A stretch of 64,000 nucleotides of DNA, from positions 62,001-126,000 of the forward strand of contig NZ_BQXQ01000005.1 in assembly GCF_030159055.1 (NCBI RefSeq), written 5' to 3'. Below the pieces are notes generated by a model. That model saw nothing but the letters and a program-made list of their open reading frames with translations, ran no database searches and had not been told where the DNA came from. The DNA is from Acidovorax sp. SUPP3334. Lineage in GTDB: Bacteria > Pseudomonadota > Gammaproteobacteria > Burkholderiales > Burkholderiaceae_C. This document shows positions 47,056-56,000 of the stretch, piece after piece. The translations under genes and the position numbers were made by a program. Position 1 is the stretch's first letter, and each line of letters opens with the position of its first letter.

Positions 47056-49002
47056 TCAGACTGCGGCGTCGATCCGGAGCTGCACGGAGCTGTCCTGGTA
47101 GATCGGCGTCACCTTGAAGCCGTTGACCGTGATGCTGCTGAACGTGCCGCGCACCGGAGCGCCGCGCACCAGGGTGATCGTGGAGCCGATCGCCGGCGTG
47201 AAGCCCGTACGGAAGGCGATGCGCAGCGAGCCTGCCAGCGTGACCGGGCCGCCGGCCTGCAACTGCCCGGCGCCGCTGGTTCCCAGGCGCAGTGCCAGCA
47301 CGCTGGAGCTTCCCAGCGTGAAGGCCCCGCCGATGGCGAGTTCCGCCGGGGCATTGCTGATCAGCGTGCCGCCGCTCAGGTACACATCTCCCTGGCCCAG
47401 CGCCGCAGCGCTGTCGGCCTGCACCGCGCCAGCGACCACTTCCGTGCCGCCCGTGTAGCGGTTCGCGCCGCCCAGCGCCAGCGTGCCGCTGCCGCGCTTG
47501 GTGAGCTTGCCGGCCCCGGCGATGGGGTTGCGCCAGGTGTCCATGGCGCTGAAGCCGCCTTGGGCCGCATCCATGGTCACCGACACATCGCCATTGAACT
47601 GGCCGTAGCCGTCGCCCGCCGCGAACAGGTTCAGCCGGCCCCAGCCCTCGGCATCGTCGAGCACCGGGTAGCCGGAAGCGATGGCGGTGGTCTTGAGCAC
47701 CACGCGGCGCTGAGCGGCATCCAGGTAAGGAAAGCGCGTTTCCAGCAATACCTCGGCGCCCTTCGGCACCACGGCGGGGCGGGTCGTGTCGCCGATGGGC
47801 GTGAAGCCGAACGTCATGCGGCGCAGGTACTCGGCCTGGTTGGCGGCGTGGTCGGCGAAGCGGTCGGTCCCGACAGCCTGGGAATGCGCGATCCGCACGA
47901 ATTCTTCCGGGGTCTTGGCGCCCACGGCGGCCATCAGCGTGCTGCGCGCCTGCGCCACGGCAGCGGCCTTGCGCGGGGCGTTGGCACCGGTCGCGATGCT
48001 CGCCGCCGCCACGGCCTGGCCGTGCACCCGGCCGCTGATCACGTCCAGCGGCGAGTGCATGCCCGCCAGGATGCGGCTTTCGCCCAACTCCAGCCCGCGT
48101 GCCAGCATCTCCTGGAAGCGTTCGGGCACCACGTAGGCCATGGCGATGGCATCGCGAACGCCCTCGGCCGTGTGGCCGCTGGTGAAGCCGCCGTCGGTGG
48201 CGGGGGCGGTGCTCCTGGCCGGCACCAGGGCGGGCACGATCTGCACGCTGGCGCTCCAGCGCCAGGGGCGGGCGTACTTGTAGAACCGCTTGGCCGGCTC
48301 GGTCGAGCCGTTGTCGCCGATGCCGCCGATGAAATCCACCACCGTGCCGAAGCTGGGGTTGGCACTGCCGCCCACGCCCGCGTTGTTGCCCGTGTCGTTG
48401 TAGAGCACGGTGGTCGCATCCGCCGGAATGCCGGCAATGCTGGTCTTTTGCTGCGCCGCCGTGCGCCAGGCGTCGGCCAGCGGGCCCAGGCCATCGGTCA
48501 CGCTGTAGGCCTTGCCGCGCCGGTCGTCCTGGTAGGCCAGCAGTTCCTGCGCGGCGGTGCGGCGGGTTGTCGCGTCCACCACGTACTGGATGTTGCGGGT
48601 GTGCACCGCAGTGTTCAGCACCGTGCCATCGGTCGCGTCACCGGGAATGCCGGTCCAGGCCGAGGGCTTGATCGCCGGGAAAGCGCCATTGGCATCGGCC
48701 GTCACGCCGGCGTCCACCACCAGCGTGCTGGGCTTCCAGATGTCCAGGAACCCCGAGAGCACCCGCACGCCGGCGTTGGTGGCCAGCGTGGCGTATCGCG
48801 CATCGCCGCGCTGGTTGGTGAACGCGAAATCGACGAACGGCGGCGTCGTGATTTCATTCGGGACCGGTGCGGACTCGGCAAAGCCCAGGCCACGGGGCGC
48901 CTCGGGCGCTGGTGCGTCGGAGCCGCCACCACCGCAGGCAGAGAGCGTGAATGCGGCGGCAAGCGCCAGGATCAGGGTGCGTCGGGGCAAAGGCAGCGTC
49001 AT
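47056..49002 (-). CDS. PAP2-type acid phosphatase lipoprotein with autotransporter-like repeat region
   Basis: 648 residues. The signal peptide ends in lipobox LSAC (Cys23), followed by a Gly/Ser linker, so it should be lipid-anchored. The middle carries vanadium-haloperoxidase/PAP2 motifs in order: [23 protein letters not shown] and [16 protein letters not shown]. Residues after about 490 change to Gly/Ala/Leu-rich beta-helix sequence ([20 protein letters not shown]), the autotransporter-associated repeat, but no beta-barrel follows. MTLPLPRR at 49002 is the chosen start because it opens the signal peptide. It is convergent with hutG. Confidence 0.88.
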   Translation of the reverse strand: MTLPLPRRTLILALAAAFTLSACGGGGSDAPAPEAPRGLGFAESAPVPNEITTPPFVDFAFTNQRGDARYATLATNAGVRVLSGFLDIWKPSTLVVDAGVTADANGAFPAIKPSAWTGIPGDATDGTVLNTAVHTRNIQYVVDATTRRTAAQELLAYQDDRRGKAYSVTDGLGPLADAWRTAAQQKTSIAGIPADATTVLYNDTGNNAGVGGSANPSFGTVVDFIGGIGDNGSTEPAKRFYKYARPWRWSASVQIVPALVPARSTAPATDGGFTSGHTAEGVRDAIAMAYVVPERFQEMLARGLELGESRILAGMHSPLDVISGRVHGQAVAAASIATGANAPRKAAAVAQARSTLMAAVGAKTPEEFVRIAHSQAVGTDRFADHAANQAEYLRRMTFGFTPIGDTTRPAVVPKGAEVLLETRFPYLDAAQRRVVLKTTAIASGYPVLDDAEGWGRLNLFAAGDGYGQFNGDVSVTMDAAQGGFSAMDTWRNPIAGAGKLTKRGSGTLALGGANRYTGGTEVVAGAVQADSAAALGQGDVYLSGGTLISNAPAELAIGGAFTLGSSSVLALRLGTSGAGQLQAGGPVTLAGSLRIAFRTGFTPAIGSTITLVRGAPVRGTFSSITVNGFKVTPIYQDSSVQLRIDAAV

Positions 49003-49151
49003 GGATGGCAGGCAGGTTGGGGATGCGGAGCGGAGGCACGCAGGCCTTGCCGGCCTGCTGCGGCTGCACTCTAGGGACGCGCCGTGACAGCGCCGTGACG
49101 CCGCAGCGCAATCATTTCCCCGCAAACGGCCGGCGCGGAGTAGCATGCGGC

Positions 49152-49406
49152 ATGGAAATCGCCCCCACCCTCGCGCCTGCGGTCGCGCAAAAGCCCGCAG
49201 CCCTGCCTGGATGGGAAGAAGTCTTTCACATGCCGCTGTTTCGGCCCGGCACGTCCGTCCGGCTGGGTGACCAGTGGGAAACCGTCAGCCATGTGGCCCT
49301 GCGGCGCCAGGAACTGGCGATCTATCTGGTCGGCCACGAAGCATCCGTCTCTCCGAATCGCCTCTTCTTGCAGCCCTCGGCCTTCACGACCTTGCGCCAG
49401 CGCTGA
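49152..49406 (+). CDS. Small hypothetical protein, 84 aa
   Basis: An 84-residue frame starting MEIAPTLAPAVAQKP. The region FRPGTSVRLGDQWETVSHVALRRQELAIYLVG reads like a compact beta-barrel (SH3-like) fold, but I do not recognise a family. A weak GGAG lies eleven bases upstream. It is divergent from the PAP2 lipoprotein and convergent with psd. Amino-acid composition is plausible for a real protein. Confidence 0.55.
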   Translation: MEIAPTLAPAVAQKPAALPGWEEVFHMPLFRPGTSVRLGDQWETVSHVALRRQELAIYLVGHEASVSPNRLFLQPSAFTTLRQR

Positions 49407-49454
49407 GCGGCATTCTTCGGCATTGCGCGCCCTGTCTGCGCAGGGCGCTTTGCC

Positions 49455-50309
49455 TCAAACGGCGGCGGGCCGCTCTGCCATGGCTTCCCCCAGCCGCACA
49501 GGCCGGGCAGGGGCCCAGTGCTCCGAAAACTGAACTGCATCGCGCTGGAACAGAAGCACCACCGTCGAGCCCAGCAGGAAACGGCCCATCTCTTCACCCT
49601 GGCGCAAAGTGATCTTTCGGTCGGCGTAGTCCCACTGCCGCAATTCACCGCTGCGCGGGGGATTCACCTGGCCATGCCATACCGTGGCCATGCTGCCCAC
49701 GATGGTCGCACCCACCAGCACCAGCGCCATCTGTCCCAAAGGCGTGTCGAACACGCAGACCACCCGCTCGTTGCGTGCGAAAAGCCCCGGCACGCCCCGC
49801 GCCGTGACCGGATTCACCGAAAACAGGTCGCCCGGGACATGCACCATTCGCAGCAGCGTGCCATCGCAGGGCATGTGAATGCGGTGGTAATCCCGTGGGC
49901 TCAGATAGATGGTGGCGAAACTGCCGTGATCGAACTGCTCCGCCAGCGCGGCATCGCCACCGACCAGCGCCGTGGTCGAGTAGCGGTGGCCCTTGGCCTG
50001 AAAGATCTGGTCCTTTTCGATAGGGCCGAACTGGCTGATCGCTCCGTCCACCGGACACACGGCCGCCGCATTCGCCAGTGGCCGCGCCCCGGCGCGAAGT
50101 GCGCGCGTGAAGAAATCATTGAAGGTCGCGTAGGCCGTAGCGCGGGGCTCGGCGGCCTCGCTCATGTCCACCTTGTAGCGGGCGATGAACCGTTCGATGG
50201 CCGCCGTCGTGCGGGGACCGCCCTGGGCCCTTGCAAGGCGGCCCGCCAACGCCGTCAGCGCCTTTTTGGGAAGAAGATATTGGGGCAGTACGGCAAGGCG
50301 GTCTGACAA
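49455..50309 (-). CDS. psd: Phosphatidylserine decarboxylase proenzyme
   Basis: 284 residues, making phosphatidylethanolamine at the inner membrane. The self-cleavage motif is Leu246-Gly247-Ser248-Thr249 (FLLGSTVVLLF); Ser248 becomes the pyruvoyl group. SPRDYHRIHMPCDG and the Asp of VCPVDGAISQFG complete the active site. No ATG fits the family start; TTG at 50309 (read as Met in MSDRLAVLPQYLLPKK) with AGGA upstream gives the expected length. ATG at 50357 would add 16 unlikely residues. Confidence 0.93.
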   Translation of the reverse strand: MSDRLAVLPQYLLPKKALTALAGRLARAQGGPRTTAAIERFIARYKVDMSEAAEPRATAYATFNDFFTRALRAGARPLANAAAVCPVDGAISQFGPIEKDQIFQAKGHRYSTTALVGGDAALAEQFDHGSFATIYLSPRDYHRIHMPCDGTLLRMVHVPGDLFSVNPVTARGVPGLFARNERVVCVFDTPLGQMALVLVGATIVGSMATVWHGQVNPPRSGELRQWDYADRKITLRQGEEMGRFLLGSTVVLLFQRDAVQFSEHWAPARPVRLGEAMAERPAAV

Positions 50310-50718
50310 GGTGGACGTCCTGAGCGGTTGGGGTGCGAGGCATTCTAACGACCGCATTCGCGGGACGAGACCCTGCATTTCCCTAGTGCCGCCGGATCTA
50401 TATTCGGCGTCATATTGAAAGAGCCGCCTGCCTTTGGCAGGGGCGCCGCTCTGAATCGCACGGGCTGATCGGCGTGCGGAAGTCTCACTATCCCACACGA
50501 TTGCCTACTACGTTACAATGGTGCGTTTTTGCGCAGCGCCTCGCTGTGTATGAAAGCCGCCCCGCCGGCCTTTCTGACCGATGCGCCCTGGGGCGCAGTG
50601 AATTCCCCCGCTTGCTGTGCATCGAGCCTGAATCTCTTGCGAGGTGGGCCGACGTTCTGGTTGCAGTTTCGCGCAGGCCCGACTCCTCCTATTACTGTTT
50701 GAAGATTGACTTGAAATC
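50310..50718. other. Intergenic region between divergent psd and infA
   Basis: About 410 bases without a supported gene. It includes the inverted repeat at 50420-50452 and, at 50514-50519, a TACAAT that could be a -10 for infA, without a matching -35. The infA leader would then be about 190 bases long. Confidence 0.4.
50420..50452. repeat. Two-tier inverted repeat upstream of psd and infA
   Basis: The inner stem CCTGCC-TTT-GGCAGG is enclosed by the outer pairs AGAGC/GCTCT with an internal bulge. Read on the minus strand it ends in CTCTTTC, a weak terminator-like tail. It may be a terminator or a structured leader. Confidence 0.4.
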
Positions 50719-50967
50719 ATGGCCAAAGAAGAACTGATTGAAATGCAGGGCTCCGTGACGGAAGTCCTCCCCGACTCGCGGTTTCGCGTCACGCTGGATA
50801 ACGGCCATCAATTGATTGCCTACACCGGCGGCAAGATGCGCAAGCATCACATCCGCATTCTGGCGGGCGACAAGGTGTCCCTGGAGATGTCTCCCTACGA
50901 CCTGTCCAAGGGCCGCATCACCTTCCGCCACCTCCCAGGTCGTGGCCCGGGCCCATCGTCGCGTTGA
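50719..50967 (+). CDS. infA: Translation initiation factor IF-1
   Basis: 82 residues, an S1/OB-fold protein binding the 30S A site. The core [20 protein letters not shown] and the [27 protein letters not shown] segment are characteristic. It is about ten residues longer than the common 72-residue form because of the C-terminal [12 protein letters not shown]. Many betaproteobacteria carry an extra infA outside the ribosomal-protein operon and this standalone setting fits such a copy. tRNA-Pro follows 72 bases later on the same strand. Confidence 0.95.
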   Translation: MAKEELIEMQGSVTEVLPDSRFRVTLDNGHQLIAYTGGKMRKHHIRILAGDKVSLEMSPYDLSKGRITFRHLPGRGPGPSSR

Positions 50968-51024
50968 GTTGAGAAAAAACCAGAAATTTCCTCGAATCTT
51001 CCAAATATGGTGCTGATGCGAGGT

Positions 51025-51030
51025 TAGAAT
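51025..51030 (+). promoter_or_regulatory. -10-like box before tRNA-Pro
   Basis: TAGAAT ending 9 bases before the mature tRNA 5' end. No good -35 is seen, so the tRNA may also be read through from infA. Confidence 0.35.
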
Positions 51031-51039
51031 TCTGGTTGT

Positions 51040-51116
51040 CGGAGCGTAGCGCAGCCTGGTAGCGCATCTGCTTTGGGAGCAGAGGGTCGCGAGTTCGAAT
51101 CCCGCCGCTCCGACCA
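51040..51116 (+). tRNA. tRNA-Pro (anticodon TGG)
   Basis: 77 nt with encoded CCA. The acceptor stem CGGAGCG pairs with CGCTCCG. Anticodon stem TCTGC/GCAGA with loop TTTGGGA gives anticodon TGG, reading CCA. The T-loop GTTCGAATC is standard. Confidence 0.97.
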
Positions 51117-51123
51117 TTGATTC

Positions 51124-51155
51124 AAGGGGTTAGGTCGTTTGACCTGACCCCTTTT
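51124..51155 (+). terminator. Rho-independent terminator after tRNA-Pro
   Basis: AAGGGGTTAGGTC pairs with GACCTGACCCCTTTT around a 4-base GTTT loop, followed by a T-run. It begins eight bases after the tRNA end. Confidence 0.85.
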
Positions 51156-51284
51156 GTCTTTCTGGCTTGGAATATGAAGCCCTTGCTGGCAAGTTCCTCC
51201 GATGAATTATCTCCACGCTCGCGCTCGCAGTGGCGCCCTCAGGCCATGCGCCTTCCATCGGGGCTCACCTCGAATCCCGGAAAA

Positions 51285-51566
51285 TCACCCTCTGGTGCGA
51301 AGCAGCCTCAAAATCCACTCCCTTTCATAAGTGATGGCAGACAGGTCTTCGTCTGAAAGATCGCGCGGCATGGCCAGCACGTTCGCTTCAGGAATGGCGT
51401 GTTCAAACACCATGAGCAAAGCGGTCGGTTCCGGGTGCAATATCACCAGCGCCTGCGCCAGCATATTGAGCGCCTGCACTTGGGCCGTCACACTGGCAAG
51501 CGTACTTTTGAGGGTATTGATTTCCTGGCGCAGCAGTTGTGTCTCTGCTTGTGAATCGTTTTCCAT
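51285..51566 (-). CDS. Small hypothetical protein, 93 aa
   Basis: Starts MENDSQAETQLLRQEINTLK; residues about 5-40 look like an amphipathic coiled coil, and the remainder ends in DLSDEDLSAITYEREWILRL. Homology is not recognised. A very strong ribosome binding site (AGGAGGAGG, four bases before ATG) supports a real gene. An IS630-type element sits only about 25 bases upstream of the start, so its original promoter is probably cut off. Confidence 0.65.
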   Translation of the reverse strand: MENDSQAETQLLRQEINTLKSTLASVTAQVQALNMLAQALVILHPEPTALLMVFEHAIPEANVLAMPRDLSDEDLSAITYEREWILRLLRTRG

Positions 51567-51596
51567 AGTGCCTCCTCCTCATGCCATGCTAGTACA

Positions 51597-52214
51597 TCAA
51601 CACGTAAGTTTTGGAACGTAATGGTTGCCGAGTTTTTGATCGGCATCCTGTCGGGTGAACTTCCAGTCGATGGTGCGCTGTAGCGCATTCCTTGCGTGCT
51701 GCCAGGCATCCACCTCGACTTGCAGCGCGCCAGGATTGGGAACGCGGCGATCAAGGCACTGACGAATGAGGATGCCGATCTCGATCTCGGCCATGTTGAG
51801 CCAACTCGCGTGCTTTGGCGTGTAGTGGAACTGCACTCGGCGCAGCAGTTTGGCTGCCGCGCTTTGACCCAGCACGTCATCGAGGGACTTCCTGAAGTGA
51901 ATGTTCAAGTTGTCCAGCACCAGATGGACACGCCGTGCCTTGGCATACCTGCTGGCCAGCAGCTCGTCGATGAAGGTGACGAAGTCAAACTTACCCCGGC
52001 GCTCAGTGACGGACACGACTCGCTGGCCCGCCTTGGGTTCGACAGCCACGAACAAGTTCGTCGTGCCGTTGCGGACATATTCATAGTCCTGCTTGCCCGC
52101 GACCCCAGGCTTCATCGGAAGTGGCGCCCGGCTGTGGCCGATCAGTTGCAAGCTCTTCTCGTCTATGCAGATCACCGGCTCGTCGCGTCGCAAGGGAGTG
52201 CCGATGCACCACAT
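51597..52214 (-). CDS. IS630-family transposase, ORF B (DDE domain)
   Basis: The second frame of the transposase, 205 residues as read from the first Met codon but normally translated as a fusion with ORF A. Catalytic residues are in ICIDEKSLQL (Asp), HLVLDNLNIH (Asp) and HASWLNMAEIEIG (Glu). It is reached by a -1 slip on the A7 run at 52246-52240 (minus strand), giving the conserved KKNDLKPWRRLMW join and a product of about 353 residues. It ends 5 bases from the terminal repeat. Confidence 0.88.
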   Translation of the reverse strand: MWCIGTPLRRDEPVICIDEKSLQLIGHSRAPLPMKPGVAGKQDYEYVRNGTTNLFVAVEPKAGQRVVSVTERRGKFDFVTFIDELLASRYAKARRVHLVLDNLNIHFRKSLDDVLGQSAAAKLLRRVQFHYTPKHASWLNMAEIEIGILIRQCLDRRVPNPGALQVEVDAWQHARNALQRTIDWKFTRQDADQKLGNHYVPKLTC

Positions 52215-52657
52215 CAGCCGCCGCCAGGGCTTGAGATCGTTTTTTTAAGCATGCGGCGAACGGTCTCGCGGCTCACATTGGACAGACCTGGCTCCAAGCG
52301 CGCAGCGCGTTCAAGCTCCACGATCGTCCACCGCTGCTTGCCTGCAGGTGGACTGGAGCAGGCCAGTGCCATCACTCGCGCCTGGGCATCCGTGTCGTAC
52401 TGCGCCGGCCTGCCGGAGCGCGCGACATCGAAAACAGCGAGTTCCACGCCGCCTTGCAGATACGCCGATCGCGTTCGCCACAGCGATGTACGCCCGATTC
52501 CCAGAACTGCCAGGATCTGAGCCTCTGGAATCCCGCGATCCAGGCACGACAGGACGTGTGCTCGATTGACTTCTCGGGAGTGTCTCAGTCCCTTGCTGCG
52601 TATCTCCTCAACAACCGCCCGGTCTCCCTCGCTCAAGTGCAGTTCCGTCTGACGCAT
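52214..52657 (-). CDS. IS630-family transposase, ORF A (helix-turn-helix domain)
   Basis: 147 residues with a helix-turn-helix (LDRGIPEAQILAVLGIGRTS) and a second one near the end (SNVSRETVRRMLKK). It binds the terminal repeats. Unshifted translation ends shortly after the slippery A-run at a TGA that overlaps the first Met codon of ORF B. The start MRQTELHLSE at 52657 lies about 70 bases inside the right end. Confidence 0.88.
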   Translation of the reverse strand: MRQTELHLSEGDRAVVEEIRSKGLRHSREVNRAHVLSCLDRGIPEAQILAVLGIGRTSLWRTRSAYLQGGVELAVFDVARSGRPAQYDTDAQARVMALACSSPPAGKQRWTIVELERAARLEPGLSNVSRETVRRMLKKTISSPGGG

Positions 52658-52732
52658 GAGAACATCTCCATCTATTGAGTGACGATAGATGGAGTGTATT
52701 AACGTTTCGTTAATTACGTGTCAATGTACTAG

Positions 52733-53020
52733 GGAGGCCAGGGCTTTCGTGCGGCGCGCCCTCGACCAAACGGGTGGGGCAGCGCAGCAGCCTTGGCTGA
52801 ACGGCGTGTGAGCGACACGGTTCAGCCGGGGCGAGGAACCGTGTTCAGCGGAGGGTGTTGAACGAGTGATGCATGAAAAAGAAGCTCCGTGAAAGAGGCG
52901 TCGCAAGGGTGCTCGTTGCGGCGCGGGTGAAGCGAAGGCGCGATTATCAAATCGGCTCGGCGTGCGTGGCAAGGCGGCGGCGCATCCCTTGTTGTGCACC
53001 GCCAACGGAGGGCTTGGATA
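52733..53020. other. Intergenic region between IS630 element and hrpA
   Basis: About 290 bases. I see no gene, only the ribosome binding site GGAGGG (53007-53012) of hrpA. The frames that are open here lack start signals. Confidence 0.4.
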
Positions 53021-56000
53021 ATGCAGCCCTTCATGACCGAATCCGCGCCTTCTTCCTTCCCTTCCGGCAGCGCCGCTGGGGCTGTCTCTGCCTCTGCCAG
53101 GCCCGAGCATCGGGCCGCGCCGCTGCAAATCACCTTTCCGCCGTCCTTGCCCGTCTCGGCGCGGCGCGACGAGATCATGGCGGCGATGCGGGAGCACCAG
53201 GTCATCATCGTGTGCGGCGAGACGGGCTCGGGCAAAACCACGCAGCTGCCCAAGATCGCACTGGCGCTCGGCCGCGGCAAGTGCAATGCGGCGCCCGGGC
53301 AGAAGGGCCAGCTCATCGGCCACACGCAGCCGCGCCGCATCGCCGCCAGCAGCGTGGCCAAGCGCATTGCCGACGAACTGCAGACGCCGCTGGGCGACGT
53401 AGTGGGCTACAAGGTGCGCTTTCAAGACCGACTGTCGCGCGACGCATCGGTCAAGCTCATGACCGATGGCATCTTGCTGGCCGAGACGCAGACCGACCCG
53501 CTGCTCAAAGCCTACGACACGATCATCATCGACGAGGCGCACGAGCGCAGCCTCAATATCGACTTCCTCCTGGGCTACCTGCGCCAGATCCTGCCGCGCA
53601 GGCCGGACCTGAAGATCGTGGTCACCTCGGCCACCATCGATGCCGACCGTTTCGCCAAGCACTTCGCGTTGCCGCGTCCTTCGCAGGGCCGAGGCAAGCC
53701 CGGCGAAGCCCCCGCCGGCGGCGAACTGGTGCCGGCGCCGATCATCTACGTGTCCGGCCGCACCTTCCCGGTGGAGCAGCGCTGGCGCCCCTTCGAGGAT
53801 TCACGCGACTACGGCCTGAACGAAGCCATCGCCGATGGCGTGGACGAGTTGTGGGCGGGCAACGCTGGCGGAGACATCCTGGTCTTCCTGCCAGGCGAGC
53901 GCGAGATCCGCGAAGCCGCCGACCACTTGCGCAAGCACCTCGCGAACCAGCCGGTGATGCGCAACGCCGAGGTGCTGCCCCTGTTCGCGCGGCTGTCGCA
54001 GGCCGAGCAGGACCGCATCTTCGACGGCCACACCGGCCGTCGCATCGTGCTTGCGACCAACGTGGCGGAGACCTCGCTCACCGTGCCCGGTGTCCGTTAC
54101 GTTATCGACGCAGGCACGGCAAGGGTCAAGCGCTACAGTTTTCGTAGCAAGGTGGAGCAGCTGATGGTCGAGCCCGTCAGCCAGGCCGCTGCCAACCAGC
54201 GCGCGGGCCGCTGCGGCCGCGTGGCCAACGGCATCTGCATCCGCCTTTACGACGAAGCGGATTTCAACGGCCGGCCGCGCTTCACCGACCCTGAAATCCT
54301 GCGCTCGTCGCTGGCGGGCGTCATCCTGCGCATGAAGTCGCTCAACCTGGGCGATGTGGCGCAGTTCCCGTTCATCGAGGCGCCTTCGGGCCGCGCGATT
54401 GCCGACGGCTACCAGTTGCTGGGCGAACTGGGCGCCGTGGACGAGTCCAACGAACTCACGCCCATGGGCCAGGAGCTGTCGCGCCTGCCGCTCGACCCGC
54501 GCGTGGGCCGCATGATCCTGGAGGCGCGCGAACGCCAGGCGCTGGACGAGGTGCTCATCATCGCCAGCGCATTGAGCGTGCAGGACGTGCGCGACCGCCC
54601 GATGGAGGCGCAGCAGCAGGCCGACCAGGCCCATGCCAAGTTCGACGACGAGAAGAGCGAATTCAGCGGCTACCTCAAGCTCTGGAAATGGATCAACGAA
54701 GCCCGTGGCGGTGCACCGACCCTGCCATCGGCCCGCATGCAAAAGCAGGCGGCCCGAAAGGGTGCGCCGTCGCAGGCTGTGCTGCCCGTGTCGCAGCGCA
54801 TGGCCGCTGCCGCCGTGGCACCACCGCCGGCCGCCGAGGCCGCCGTGGCGGCGCCGACCCACAAGCTGAGCAACCGCCAATACGAAGCACTGCTGCGCCA
54901 GAACTTCATCAGCGTGCGCCGGCTGCGCGAGTGGCGCGACATCCACACGCAACTGCTCACCGTGGTCACCGAGCACCGCTGGGGCATCAACGACCGTCCC
55001 GCGAGCTACGAGCAGATCCACCTGTCCATGCTGGCCGGCCTGCTGGGCAACATCGGCGTCAAAAGCGACGAGGAAGACTGGTACCTGGGCGCGCGCGGCA
55101 TCAAGTTCTACAAGCACCCGGGCGCGCACCTGTCCAAGAAGCCGGGGCGCTGGATCGTCGCGGCCGAACTGGTGGAAACCACGCGCCTGTTCGGTCGGGG
55201 CATCGCGGCGATCGAACCGCAGTGGATCGAGCAGTTGGGCGGGCACCTGCTCAAGAAGCAATTGCTCGATCCGCACTGGGAAAAGAAGGCCGCCGAGGTC
55301 AACGCGCTCGAGCGCGCCACGCTCTACGGCATCGTCATCTACAACAACCGGCGTGTGAACTTCGGCAAGGTGGACCCGTATGCCGCGCGCGATATCTTCA
55401 TCCGCGAAGCGTTGATCGGCGGGCAGTGGGACACGAAGTTGCCGTTTCTGGCGGCCAACCACAAGCTCATCGCCAAGGTCGAAGAACTCGAACACAAGTC
55501 GCGCCGCCAGGACGTGCTGGTGGACGACGAACTGATCTACGCCTTCTACGACCAGCAACTGCCGCCCGACGTGTGCAGCGGCTACAGCTTCGAAGCCTGG
55601 TACCGCGAGGCGAGCGCCTCCAACCCCGATCTGCTCAAGCTGACGCGCGAAGAACTCATGCGCCACGAGGCGGCCGGCATCACCGGCAATGCCTTTCCCC
55701 GCACGGTGCGGCTGGGGGGCGTGGACTGCGCCGCGACTTACCTGCACGAGCCGGGCGACCCGCGCGATGGCATCACCGTGACGGTGCCGCTCTTCGTGCT
55801 CAACCAGGTCAGCGACGAACGCTGCGAATGGCTGGTGCCCGGCATGCTGCAGGCCAAGATCCAGGCGCTGCTCAAAAGCCTGCCGCAGCGCCCCCGCAGC
55901 CGGTTCGTTCCGCTGCCCGACAGCGCGGCGCGGCTGGCCGAGCTGCTCGGCACGCCGGAACGCTTCGGCCACGGCAGTTTGGTCGACGTGCTGCTCAAGC

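Larger units (their letters stand above)
51592..52729 (-). mobile_element. IS630-family insertion sequence, complete, about 1138 bp
   Basis: The ends GTACATCAACACGTAA and (inverted) GTACATTGACACGTAA form imperfect terminal inverted repeats extending roughly 30 bases. They are flanked by TA at 51590-51591 and 52730-52731 within a former CTAG site, the known target preference of IS630. The inside is filled by two overlapping transposase frames. This looks intact and possibly recent. Confidence 0.85.

Noticed and set aside
50474-50737. Plus-strand frame of 87 codons before infA.
   Set aside because: No ribosome binding site, and it overlaps the infA start in another frame.
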